Below, one piece after another: positions 30,901 to 38,840 of a stretch of DNA of 64,000 nucleotides; the first letter of the stretch is position 1; every line of letters starts with the position of its first letter. The notes under the pieces are model-generated. The model did not search any database, had not been told where the DNA came from, and saw only the letters and a program-made list of their open reading frames with translations. Source of the stretch: Phycisphaeraceae bacterium (GTDB lineage: Bacteria; Planctomycetota; Phycisphaerae; Phycisphaerales; UBA1924). The stretch covers positions 1 through 64,000 of the forward strand of contig JAJTHN010000052.1 of the NCBI GenBank assembly GCA_021297895.1, written 5' to 3'. Made by a program: the position numbers and the translations under genes.

Positions 30901-32730
30901 CCGCAGGAGATGTCAAGCACCGCCTCCGGCGTCTTCGTCGGCGAAGAGCGTCTGGACCGCTTGGTGACGTGGCTCCCGGCCGGGCAGGTGCCACTCAACC
31001 AAGTACCTTATGGTGCCGCAGCTCGATGGCCCGGCATTCCGCCCCAGTCTTGGGGTTTGCTCGGCGCTCCCTACACGCTCAACGCCCTAGGCCAAGTCTC
31101 TTACCTAGGCTATTTCGACACGCGGCCTGACAACCAGTATCAGATCGACCTCACCGCGTGGTTCACCACCAATGCTCGCGGCCAGCCCGTGAACATCACA
31201 CCACCGGTCGCCCTTTCGACCTCGGGGATTTTCGGTCTCCCTCCGTACGCACACGAGGTAAGTTACTTTCAAAACAACCTTGCCGACATCCGCGGCAACG
31301 GCGAGGACGGTCGTCCACGAATGGTCAACAATCGCGGACAGGTCATCGGCACCGTCACTATGAGCGATGTCGAAACGCCGCCCGTGCCGGGCACATCGGT
31401 CCCCGGGAGCCACTACGTCCTCCGCACCACCGTCGACGGCGACACCCCCGACGGCATCCGCTGCAGCATCATCAGCGTCTCGACCGATGACACGCTCCGC
31501 TTCGAGCCCGAGGCCGAGCCCCCGTTCGGCGGGGCCAACCCCGCCATCAACGCCGTGCTCGAGCCGGGGGAGGAGGTCCGCGTTCGATTCGCCTTCTCCT
31601 CCGTCGGAACCTTCAACTTCACCAACGCCGTCGCCCGCATCGTCCCGGACTCGCCCGGTGTCAAGATCTGGCGACTGGCCGACCCCCGTCCGCCCGCCGT
31701 CCAGCCCGGTCAGGTCGTCATGCCCGTCGGAGATATCCGCGTCATCGCACCGGTGTTCCTGCCCGAGACCTTCTGGCTGAGCCTCCCCGCCGATGCGGTC
31801 TGCGGCGAGCCGGTCCGCCTGCGCGTTCGCATCGAGTGCGATCAGGGTTCGTTCGAGATGCCCGTGGACATTCCCACCGGCCAGCGGTTCCTCCTCGCCC
31901 GCACCACCGAGTCGCGCTCCGGCCCCATGGTCTTCGGCGGGTGGACCTCCAGCGGCGATGATGACCAGAACTTCGTCCCTCGCGTCACGCGCTTCACGCT
32001 GGCCAACTTCACGCCCGATCTGGCCGCGCCGGGCTCGACGGTGCTGGTCGAAGATGTCAATGTCCGCTTCGGCAACACCGCCTTCGATGGCATCTGCTGG
32101 TCCGGCGTCGCCGGCCTCTCCGCCGGTCGGCTCGGCAACCTCCGCATCAACCTTGTTCACCCCGACGGCACCATCGTGCGCCTGCTCGATCGGCCCGGTT
32201 TCAGTGGCAACGAGGTCGGCCGCAGCGCCCGCACCGGCCTCTGCAACATGACCTTCGATGACTCGGCACAGACCGTCTACAACACCTTCGCCGACGTCTG
32301 GTCCCTGACGCCGCTCACGGGATCGTGGAAGCCCGCCGATGCGCTTTCCACGCTCATCGGCCGACCGGTCAACGGTCCCTGGCAACTTGAGATTCAGGAT
32401 GACTCGGGCATGCTCACCGGCAGGCTCCGCGATGTCTCGCTCATCATCCGCACCAGCACCAGCGTCTGCGGCCAGGTCGCCTGCGGTCCGGCCGACATCG
32501 CCAACACCGACGGCCAGGCCGCCTCCGCCGGCGGCGGGCCCGATGGCGCGGTCGACAACGGCGACTTCACCGCCTTCTTCGTCTCGTTCTTCGCCGACCC
32601 CGCCGACCCCGCTCGCCTCGATGCCGATATCGCCACCACCGACGGCGACCCGGGTGCCGATGGCGCCGTGGATAACGGCGACTTCTCCGCGTTCTTCATC
32701 GCATTCTTCGGCGGTGGCTGCGGGCAGTAA
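27940..32730 (+). CDS. Giant secreted subtilisin-like protease with P-domain and GC-type dockerin tail
   Basis: A 1596-residue S8 peptidase. After the signal region there is a Gln/Pro-rich repeat (DPQLDPQLAPQLDPQQ, about 49-64), then a propeptide-like part. The catalytic triad is Asp258 (VAVLDTG), His292 (GHGTHVAGT) and Ser456 (GTSMAAPHVAG), with oxyanion Asn388 (SAGND). About 850 residues of unrecognised beta-rich sequence follow. Near 1360-1510 is a proprotein-convertase P-domain (NLRINLVHPDGTIVRLLDRP, WQLEIQDDSGMLTGRLRDVS). The end has two dockerin-like repeats (DNGDFTAFFVSFF, DNGDFSAFFIAFFGGGCGQ). The ribosome binding site GGAGG lies seven bases before the ATG. It may mature or degrade other surface proteins, possibly its dockerin-tailed neighbour. 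Confidence 0.93.
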   Translation: MRSRPSATSVPVLPASLIFAIGTLSALSGREGLALAQDLPGAQQAAQQDPQLDPQLAPQLDPQQALQSIHPLRAADLGGRPYGLGAIIIRIAPGGGLAAAELEKLAVAAGGLTVVPLLPEAGLHAIKVIEGDEQAVRLRLIEQAGSAAARAREGMPAAPAAPAAAPAPAAQALDGPILSADLNWLLRPTGMRRQDQPTPPAPVSPSSSPPSGPISPPAPLNPQGQVTPWGVQAVGAPTYWAALGASGRGAGVRVAVLDTGLDVGHPDLPAPIIGRNYDPARSASNISDHSGHGTHVAGTILARDNGIGVVGVAPLASLLVYRVCYVISNQTACPQSAIISALGAATNDGAKVFNLSLGGAGGSADDPMCEAVMHATGDHRVVVVSAGNDALIGNPVNYPAACPFAVSVAALNVNLTRADFSTFNDFVDIAAPGVSVFSTYPRALWSPGYDDLQGTSMAAPHVAGVAALLMGHFGHHPRPNPTRFAMLNGALDLGPTGRDDFFGSGLVRSAESAGFRAQRSDVNIERTRFEVLDVNRDYLNLASGDFAQTTVNSPVTNNWGDVVAFATGSQLHRPLEQQPYRTDVSGVFIMEAGEPKDSPDHRIARNGPVLLMGGNDDRLADWTNDYGQPLATSANEVIILGLADGTDRLSQRDVLLGVFLRLAPSAEGGRDGFPHDANGPWWDNYAHRGLVRIRLDTRFYEPGLDGRRETVVMTGDSVPPSTPGDPEQRRLLLLDTGTARMNNRGHVIYVGEFGDPMTRPYTSDMISSPLYGRGLFYNKGQARQNTLLAVAQQTPPTPGDGAPLWIGDRSAQFNAPAFNDRGDIALNTRGQYPDGTSANAVWFGRRLSSSPVRYQWTRVAAANTPVPTEPGDELWGEHRVFAFSNDSSQAQLDASGRVLFDAWIRIGEQNSATYRATYTWTPEGGLRRLYRSGWLTELYPPAPGFPAIADARIALGDWPSLSWSGSWLQNSVAGTAAIAPLLILGERPQEMSSTASGVFVGEERLDRLVTWLPAGQVPLNQVPYGAAARWPGIPPQSWGLLGAPYTLNALGQVSYLGYFDTRPDNQYQIDLTAWFTTNARGQPVNITPPVALSTSGIFGLPPYAHEVSYFQNNLADIRGNGEDGRPRMVNNRGQVIGTVTMSDVETPPVPGTSVPGSHYVLRTTVDGDTPDGIRCSIISVSTDDTLRFEPEAEPPFGGANPAINAVLEPGEEVRVRFAFSSVGTFNFTNAVARIVPDSPGVKIWRLADPRPPAVQPGQVVMPVGDIRVIAPVFLPETFWLSLPADAVCGEPVRLRVRIECDQGSFEMPVDIPTGQRFLLARTTESRSGPMVFGGWTSSGDDDQNFVPRVTRFTLANFTPDLAAPGSTVLVEDVNVRFGNTAFDGICWSGVAGLSAGRLGNLRINLVHPDGTIVRLLDRPGFSGNEVGRSARTGLCNMTFDDSAQTVYNTFADVWSLTPLTGSWKPADALSTLIGRPVNGPWQLEIQDDSGMLTGRLRDVSLIIRTSTSVCGQVACGPADIANTDGQAASAGGGPDGAVDNGDFTAFFVSFFADPADPARLDADIATTDGDPGADGAVDNGDFSAFFIAFFGGGCGQ

Positions 32731-32804
32731 CTCACACCGTCCACCGGTCCAGCACCGACTTTGATGGATCCCTCAACAGTGAGAACCAAATCGTCAAGTG
32801 CCCC

Positions 32805-32833
32805 GGGGCCGCGCGGTGCGCGGCCCCGATTTC
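32805..32833. terminator. Intrinsic terminator between convergent genes
   Basis: Perfect 10-bp stem GGGGCCGCGC/GCGCGGCCCC with a GGT loop, followed by GATTTCACTC on the plus strand. It lies 75 bases behind the subtilase stop and 20 before the convergent 32853 gene end, so it may serve both. Confidence 0.75.
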
Positions 32834-32852
32834 ACTCTTCGCCACCACACCA

Positions 32853-33902
32853 TCAAGGAGCGAGCGTTGGCGAAGCGCCGAAGATCCGTTGGGCAAGGTC
32901 GTCGCTCTCGCGCAAGGCCTGTTCGAAGTCAACCTGAACAGCCTTGAATCTCGCCACCTCGCTCGCCGGTGCTCGCGAACCGAAGCGAACACCTTGGTCT
33001 GTGATCGCCCAATCACCGTCGCAGCGAAGGAGAATCCGGATTCGCTCGGAGCTGAGGTCGAGCAGGCGGCGCTCGTTGGCGCGGAGAAGTCGAAAGTCGG
33101 CGAGCTGCTTGCTCTTGCCGACATCGCGGATCAGCTCACTCGCGAATGCGTCCGGGATGCCGCGAGCCCGGGCTCTGATCTTGAGGTCCTGTTCAACATT
33201 CGCAACCATCTCATCGATCGCCACATTGAGTTGCTTGACCTCGACCGCCATCTGAAGCAGTCTTCGGAGCTGGTCGGGATCATTGGTCGCCTCCGGAACC
33301 CAGATGCCCCCGTCCTTGGCGGCGGAGGCGAGGCCGCTGTATTCCTTGCTCCGCTCGAGAAGTGATCGGAGCCAAAGCGAGAGGATCTCGATCCACGCCT
33401 GCCCAGTTCCGCGGACGGACGTTCCGAGTTGCTCGAAGGACTCGACAACCTGATCGGCCAGGTCTGCGCGAAGCGGTGCGTCCTCACCCCTGAGAACTGA
33501 CTCGTGCTGGGCCTTGATGATCTGCTGCGACGCGACACGGAGCGAACGCATGGCCGATGCTCGCGTAGCAGAATCTCTGGCTGCCGACACGCCGCCGATG
33601 CCCATCAGCGTGACCGCCACCAAGGCCCCGATGAGCGCACCGACTTGGGATCGGAGCCCGATCAGATACCCGACGAAGGTAAAGACCGCGATCCACCCGA
33701 CGAGTCCGAGCAACGCCGCGGTGATTCGACGAATTCCGCCGGGCGCGGTCAGCGCTCCAGTGAAAGTCGCGATAACGATGAGTACCGCGACCAGGACGCA
33801 CACAAAGACGCCGACGGAAACCAATGCCCAGTTCCGACGAGCAAAGGAGCGTTGAGGGGGCGAAATCGCTCGCACATTCGAGGTTGCGGGTTCGGTGAGC
33901 AT
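32853..33902 (-). CDS. Two-helix membrane protein, paralogue of the neighbouring gene
   Basis: A 349-residue protein from MLTEPAT. Two membrane segments (NWALVSVGVFVCVLVAVLIV; then ITAALLGLVGWIAVFTFVGY followed by a possible third, VGALIGALVAVTLMGIGG) precede a long helical cytoplasmic or periplasmic domain. The end ERIRILLRCDGDWAITDQGV, FGSRAPASEVARFKAV matches the end of the adjacent 34009 protein in pattern (DW-x-T-x-x-GV, then xVARF), so the pair are tandem paralogues. Function unknown. An upstream extension to 33983 is possible. Confidence 0.72.
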   Translation of the reverse strand: MLTEPATSNVRAISPPQRSFARRNWALVSVGVFVCVLVAVLIVIATFTGALTAPGGIRRITAALLGLVGWIAVFTFVGYLIGLRSQVGALIGALVAVTLMGIGGVSAARDSATRASAMRSLRVASQQIIKAQHESVLRGEDAPLRADLADQVVESFEQLGTSVRGTGQAWIEILSLWLRSLLERSKEYSGLASAAKDGGIWVPEATNDPDQLRRLLQMAVEVKQLNVAIDEMVANVEQDLKIRARARGIPDAFASELIRDVGKSKQLADFRLLRANERRLLDLSSERIRILLRCDGDWAITDQGVRFGSRAPASEVARFKAVQVDFEQALRESDDLAQRIFGASPTLAP

Positions 33903-34008
33903 CGGGGTGCGTCCTGGAGTAGGTCTTCTGCCGCGAGATCCGGAGGTGAGCCGTCGGTGCAGCGTGTGCCGGTGTGCATTCAACTCGACGAGAAGTTCTT
34001 TCGAGTGG

Positions 34009-35061
34009 TCAAGGAGCCGCCGAGGGGGGCGTCAGCGCCTGTTCAAGAATCGCTCGCTGCTCCGCGGAGGCTGCGTTGATTTCATCGGCCGCGGCGTCAA
34101 AGCGTGTGACATCGGTGATCGGCACATCCTTGGAGAAAGCAACCACTCCATCAGTGGCGGTCCATCGTCCCCAGTTGGCGCGGAGCACATCGATGCGGGC
34201 AATAGACGCCTCGAAGATCCGGACATCGCACTCACGAAGCTTCAGAAGCGTCTCGATCCTCGCGCCTCGAAGAAACGCCGCGACTCTCGGACCCGCGGCA
34301 TCGTCGGTCAGGCCCTTGAGCCTCGCCTGGTGCATCACAGATGCTTCGGCCGCTCGGAGCACAATCCTCATTCGCAGGCATGCCTGGAACGCGTCGTTCA
34401 CCAGATCGCGGAGACGAGTGAGATCTTCCCGAGTCAGCTTCTCGGGGCTGTGCATTCCTGCATCGATCGCCCCGCTGGTTGCCGCGGAGAGCTGGGCGGC
34501 GACCTGAGACATGCTCTCGGTAAACTGCACCGCCGCCTCCAACACGATTCGGTCGTCGCCGCTATGCGACTTCGCCAGCCGAGCCGCAGTCGTCTGCATT
34601 CGTTGAACCAGATCCGCGGGATCTTCCACGACGCGGCCGGCCGTGAGGTTGGCGAGCTGCACTTCGCGGAATTCCGTTCGAAGGGCGTCGAGCGTGCGGC
34701 GGGCCTCATCTTGCTCCGAAAGCCGACGGGCCCCCAAGACGTTCGCCGCCGCGAAAAGGGAAGCGAACAAGAGCACGCCGACGAGCACTCCGGTTTGCGA
34801 CCGTCGGCCGACAAAGTACCCGACAAGGCCGAACACAAAGATAATCGCGGTGACCGCGCCGAGCCGCTCGGTGAGTGCGACGATGCCATCGTCGTGATCG
34901 AAGGCGCCGTTGCGTATCGCCGGCACAATCACCATCACGTACACACCACTGACCGTAGCGCCTCCGATGATGAGCGTGAGTTTCCGTTTCCAGGCGGACG
35001 GCCCGACTGTCGAATTTGTGGCGGTAGTCGATCGTTCAGACCGGAAGAAATTCATCAACAT
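34009..35061 (-). CDS. Two-helix membrane protein, paralogue of the neighbouring gene
   Basis: A 350-residue protein with membrane segments at about 28-48 (LTLIIGGATVSGVYVMVIV) and 65-110 (AVTAIIFVFGLVGYFVGRRS, TGVLVGVLLFASLFAAANV), then a helical domain of about 230 residues. GLVGYFVGRRSQTGVLVGVL corresponds to FVGYLIGLRSQVGALIGALV in the next gene. The C-terminal IDVLRANWGRWTATDGVV and ITDVTRFDAA also align. No known family was recognised. Codon 1 or the Met at residue 3 could start it. GC content of this pair is lower than that of the flanking housekeeping genes. Confidence 0.74.
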   Translation of the reverse strand: MLMNFFRSERSTTATNSTVGPSAWKRKLTLIIGGATVSGVYVMVIVPAIRNGAFDHDDGIVALTERLGAVTAIIFVFGLVGYFVGRRSQTGVLVGVLLFASLFAAANVLGARRLSEQDEARRTLDALRTEFREVQLANLTAGRVVEDPADLVQRMQTTAARLAKSHSGDDRIVLEAAVQFTESMSQVAAQLSAATSGAIDAGMHSPEKLTREDLTRLRDLVNDAFQACLRMRIVLRAAEASVMHQARLKGLTDDAAGPRVAAFLRGARIETLLKLRECDVRIFEASIARIDVLRANWGRWTATDGVVAFSKDVPITDVTRFDAAADEINAASAEQRAILEQALTPPSAAP

Positions 35062-35169
35062 TCTGAGATTGTGACATTGCGAGACCGGTGGTCAAGCCCG
35101 CTCGTGACGACCGGTGGTTCGTTCACCCCTTGGTCACCGGCGTCGCGCCCTGATGAGAGTCATCGATCT

Positions 35170-36246
35170 TCACGCCCCCGGCCTGAGCATGCTCAGGATC
35201 TGCGTCGGGCTCGTGCTGCTGGCCGTTGAGCGGATCTGCGGCTCATACTGGGCGTACAGCGTCTTGGCGCGCTCGACCTGCGTCGCGAACAGCGCCTTGA
35301 GGTTCACCGCCGAGAGCGTCCGGCCGCCGCTGTAGTACTGCTGCGCCACCTGTCCCATCGCGTACGTCGTCGCGAAGGTCATGATCGGTCCCGTGCCCCA
35401 GTTCACCGCCGTCTTGGCCACCGAGCCGGCCATGCCGCCGAGGAACTGCTTGGCGAGCTTGCCCAGGAACTTGCGGGCGTAGTCCTCAACCACCTGCCCC
35501 GCGACACCCACGCCGATGACCGCCAGAAACTCCTTGATCATCGCGGCCGTCATCGGGTAGCCGTTGAGTTTCGCGATCGAGTGCACCAGCTTGGTCTGCA
35601 GCGGAATGATCGCGACGCTCGCGAGCCCCTGCGGCAGAAGCTCGATCGCCGCGGTCAGGATCGCCGACCGAAGGATCATCGCGTCCGCCTCGCGCGTTCG
35701 GGCCAGGGCCTGCTCCTGCTTGGCCGCGTCTGCCGCCGCAAGCGCAGCACCCGCCGCGGCTCCCGCGGCGACCATCGGCGCCACCGGCTCACGCTCAATC
35801 GCCGTGCTCAGCGCCGGGGTCGGCTCGCTCGCCGCATCCAGCGTGATCGCGTCGAGTTCCCCGACCTCGCGCCGCGACTGCACCGCATCACGCCCGAGCG
35901 CTCGGGCAAGTTCATCCAGAAGCCCCTTCTCCGCGGCACACGTCGCGCCGTCGGCCTCGCATACCGCCAGAGCCGTCTCCCACGCCAGCGCCCGCAATTC
36001 CGGCGTGTCCAGCTTCTGCGCCTCCGCCTGCACGCTGGTCTGCTTCATCAGCACACGACGCACCGCCGCGGCGGTGCTCGGCTGCCCCGCCTGCGTCGCC
36101 AGGCCCTCGACTACATCCTTCACCGCCGCACGCTCGCTGTCGCTCTTGGCCCCATCCGCAAACGCGGCCAGAACGGCGATCGCCGTCAGCGCCGCCGCGT
36201 GATCGGGAGTCAGCCCATCGGTTGTTGCATTCGCGCCGTTGCTCAT
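35170..36246 (-). CDS. TerB-like / DUF697-like membrane-associated protein
   Basis: A 358-residue protein. The N-terminal 130 residues are helical and TerB-like (IAVLAAFADGAKSDSERAAV, then ALAVCEADGATCAAEKGLLD), the pattern of acidic-loop TerB domains. An Ala-rich linker follows. The C-terminal half (TKLVHSIAKLNGYPMTAAMI, FLGKLAKQFLGGMAGSVAKT, GPIMTFATTYAMGQVAQQYY) resembles DUF697/YcjF-type domains that sit on membranes. The ribosome binding site GGAGAGCAC precedes the ATG. TerB-DUF697 pairings are known in stress-response settings, but no GTPase or ter gene adjoins it. Confidence 0.7.
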   Translation of the reverse strand: MSNGANATTDGLTPDHAAALTAIAVLAAFADGAKSDSERAAVKDVVEGLATQAGQPSTAAAVRRVLMKQTSVQAEAQKLDTPELRALAWETALAVCEADGATCAAEKGLLDELARALGRDAVQSRREVGELDAITLDAASEPTPALSTAIEREPVAPMVAAGAAAGAALAAADAAKQEQALARTREADAMILRSAILTAAIELLPQGLASVAIIPLQTKLVHSIAKLNGYPMTAAMIKEFLAVIGVGVAGQVVEDYARKFLGKLAKQFLGGMAGSVAKTAVNWGTGPIMTFATTYAMGQVAQQYYSGGRTLSAVNLKALFATQVERAKTLYAQYEPQIRSTASSTSPTQILSMLRPGA

Positions 36247-36454
36247 GTGCTCTCCATCCCCCTCCGCCTTGATGATCGGCCACCGCCCCGCGGCCGGCCG
36301 TCATCGCTTGCTCATCACGCCCCAACGTCCCGCCCGCAAACTCGCGCCCTTGCTTTCGGATCCCCCCGCCCCGGATTTCAATGGGGAAACGTCAGGTTCT
36401 GCCGCATCACCACCTGGCGATCCGCGCTCACGCGCCTCCGTGCCTCCGTGCGGA

Positions 36455-37312
36455 TCACCCCACAACATCCGGCAGGTCATCCAGCCCCGCGGTCAGCACC
36501 CGCGGCCCGCTTTCGGTGACCAGCACATCGTGCTCGTAGTGGGCCGTCATGCTCCGATCCGCGCTCATCACCGGCCACCCGCCACCTTCGCTCACCGTCC
36601 GGCTCGTCCCGATCGCCAGCATCGGCTCGACCGCCACGAGCGTCCCCGGCGTGCACCGCTGCGTCGCCTCGGGCCACTCCGATGGATGCTCCGGCACAAC
36701 GTTGCTCACAAACGGCGGCAGGTGCAACTTTCGCCCGTACCCATGACCACCGAGCCCGCGCACAAGGTGCAGCCCCGCCTCGTGCTCAACGATCCGCTGC
36801 ACCGTCCGCGCGAAGGCGATCCAGGTGTTCTCCGGACGGATCTGCGCCACGCCCTCGCGCAGGCTGCGCTTGCCGACATCCATCAACTTCGCCACCGCCG
36901 CGCTGGGCGGGCCGAATGAGTACGTCCACGCCGCATCACCGATCCACCCGCGGTGCGTCACCCCGATGTCCACCTTCAGCAGATCACCCTCGCGCAGCGG
37001 CCGCAGCAGCGACGCCGCGGTCCCGTGCACCACGCACTCGTTGACGCTCAGGCACGCGTGGCTGGGGAACGGCGGCAGCCGCGAGACGCGATACCCCAGG
37101 AAGCACGACTTGCTCTGCCCCGCAGCAAGCGTCCGCGCGACCTCCGCATCGATCTGCGCCAGCGTCATGCCGATGCGCATCCAGCGGGCCAGATGATGAT
37201 GAGCCTGCACAACCTTCTGCGCAGCGTCATACGCCGAGGCGACATCCGCCGCGCTGAGCCCGGTCCCGCCCGCCGCCACGCCCGACTTGCCCGAGGTGCC
37301 GTTCACGCCTGA
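36455..37312 (-). CDS. map: Methionine aminopeptidase, type I
   Basis: Removes the initiator Met from nascent proteins using a dinuclear metal centre. Pita-bread fold ligands are all visible: Asp in VDIGVTHRG, Asp in WIGDAAWTY, His in GHGYGRKLH, Glu in VAVEPML and Glu in AHYEHDVLV. His in CVVHGTA is the substrate-site residue. GTG 37312 is chosen as start (VNGTSGKSG, 285 residues; E. coli 264); the frame runs further to 37606 with unrelated sequence. The GHGYG motif has Tyr where most have Ile, and HLPPFV replaces HEEPQV, modest departures near the active site. Confidence 0.92.
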   Translation of the reverse strand, partial: SGVNGTSGKSGVAAGGTGLSAADVASAYDAAQKVVQAHHHLARWMRIGMTLAQIDAEVARTLAAGQSKSCFLGYRVSRLPPFPSHACLSVNECVVHGTAASLLRPLREGDLLKVDIGVTHRGWIGDAAWTYSFGPPSAAVAKLMDVGKRSLREGVAQIRPENTWIAFARTVQRIVEHEAGLHLVRGLGGHGYGRKLHLPPFVSNVVPEHPSEWPEATQRCTPGTLVAVEPMLAIGTSRTVSEGGGWPVMSADRSMTAHYEHDVLVTESGPRVLTAGLDDLPDVVG

Positions 37313-37763
37313 GGGTAGACCGCTCCAGCACGCCCCCGGGCATCGCTGACCCCCGGGCTCTCCGGGCTCGCCAGTCGGCACCCAACAAGGTGGTCTGGTC
37401 TCGGGTTTCCTACTCCCATTGAGGCTCCTCAGGGGACCCTTCGATTTCCATTTATCGATAGGTGATTCTCGATCCGGGTCGTGCCCACCGGCGCAGAGGA
37501 CGTAGGTGACCACCCCACACGTCAAGGTGACGCCGCGCCAGTCAAAACACTTGCTCGCCGAGCCCAACTCGGCGAAAACGGCCCGCCGAATACCCCAATT
37601 CATCAATCTTCAAGCCCGGTCCGAACACCGTCCGTAGTCCGCTGACAACATCATGTCAGATGTCCCCAATTTGTCAGTCAAATTCTCCCGACTTCTCCGC
37701 TTCGAACGTGGCATACTTCCTCGGCCCTGGCAACTTTGCGCAGGTCGACTCGGAGCCCAATTC
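37313..37763. other. Intergenic region between map and a divergent hypothetical gene
   Basis: About 450 bases without a gene. It is less GC-rich between 37400 and 37700. At 37642-37659 is CTGACA-N6-TGTCAG, with another TGTCAG at 37672-37677, a pattern of one full and one half operator site. TATCGATA at 37453-37460 is a short palindrome. Promoters for both flanking genes must lie here, but I cannot place them. Confidence 0.5.
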
Positions 37764-38789
37764 ATGATGCCCACCGATGACGGCCACCGTCGTGGCCCGA
37801 CCTCCAATCCGATCACGCCCGAAGGAATCGCGTCGACGCCGCGACATGATCTCGGCGCCGTGCCGATCGTCCCGCTTTCGCACGCGCCGCACGGAGCCGG
37901 CGCCTCCCGAGCGCCCGTCCCACGACCCAGCCGCGCGGCTCGCCCCGGGACCCGTTCCAACGCCTCGGCCGCGGGTTGGCTCTGCCCGGCCGATGAGGTC
38001 GCCGCTTGGGCCCCGGTCGAGTTCGAGGGCTTCGGGTTCATCGCGGCCGAGCGCGGCTGCATCCGCCGTCTGACCGATGCCGTCCGCGATCTGATTCCCG
38101 CTGCCACGAACAACCCGCGAGCGCTCTCGGCTCTGGCCCGCCTGCTCTTCGGCCTCGAGCGATTGCCCTTCGCAACCCCCGGCCTGTCGGTCCGGCTGAC
38201 GATCATCCAGCGTCCGTCCGCGTCGCCGAGCGCCGGCCCGACTCCCGCCCCCGCACCGATCTCCGAAAGCTGCCAGCAGACGCTCCGGATCGAGCTCAGC
38301 TCGCGGCAGTTCATCCTCACACACACTGCGCGGCCCGCGCCGATCCCCGGCCGGTCGCACCGGACCGACGCCGACGGCCTGCCATCGGTTCGGGATCACA
38401 TCATCATGGTCCCGCCGACGCTTCGTCGGAGCCTGCCGCACTCCGTCGATGCGAGCTGGGCGACCACTCCGGCCTCGTGCGCGGCTTCTCGCGATGGGCG
38501 GTGGGACCGCATCGACCGCTTCACCGAGCGACTCCTGCGGGTCTGGAATCACACGCACTGCACCATGGACATCGTCGACGATCACGAAGCCTCTTCCGCT
38601 GCGATCGACTGGGACATCGATCGCGATCAGGCGCAGCACGACCCGTGGATCCGCGCCTTCGGCCATGACAACGCCCTGTGGATGCACGACCGGCCCATCC
38701 GTCTCACCCGGCCCGGCGCCAGGCCATCCTCGCCCGACGGCGAACCGGTGAACGAGGACTTCCCCGAGCCGCCGTGCAGTCCGGACTGA
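37764..38789 (+). CDS. Hypothetical protein
   Basis: A 341-residue soluble-looking protein from MMPTDDGHRR (the frame is open to 37653). The first 80 residues and last 40 are Pro/Arg/Ser-rich and look disordered. The middle has mixed alpha/beta content (EFEGFGFIAAERGCIRRLTD, TLRIELSSRQFILTHTARPA, DRFTERLLRVWNHTHCTMDI). No motif or family is recognised. An antisense frame of 1021 codons overlaps it (37674-40739) and is judged a GC artefact. Codon bias favours the plus strand only weakly, so existence is probable rather than sure. Confidence 0.6.
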   Translation: MMPTDDGHRRGPTSNPITPEGIASTPRHDLGAVPIVPLSHAPHGAGASRAPVPRPSRAARPGTRSNASAAGWLCPADEVAAWAPVEFEGFGFIAAERGCIRRLTDAVRDLIPAATNNPRALSALARLLFGLERLPFATPGLSVRLTIIQRPSASPSAGPTPAPAPISESCQQTLRIELSSRQFILTHTARPAPIPGRSHRTDADGLPSVRDHIIMVPPTLRRSLPHSVDASWATTPASCAASRDGRWDRIDRFTERLLRVWNHTHCTMDIVDDHEASSAAIDWDIDRDQAQHDPWIRAFGHDNALWMHDRPIRLTRPGARPSSPDGEPVNEDFPEPPCSPD

Positions 38790-38840
38790 TGCGCATCGGT
38801 CTATCCTGTCGCTCTCAACCCCCTTCCGGAGCGACACGCG

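Noticed and set aside
37735-37755. Sigma-54 type promoter (TGGCA...TTTGC) before the 37764 gene
   Set aside because: Spacing between the GG and GC elements is 7 rather than the required 10 bases.
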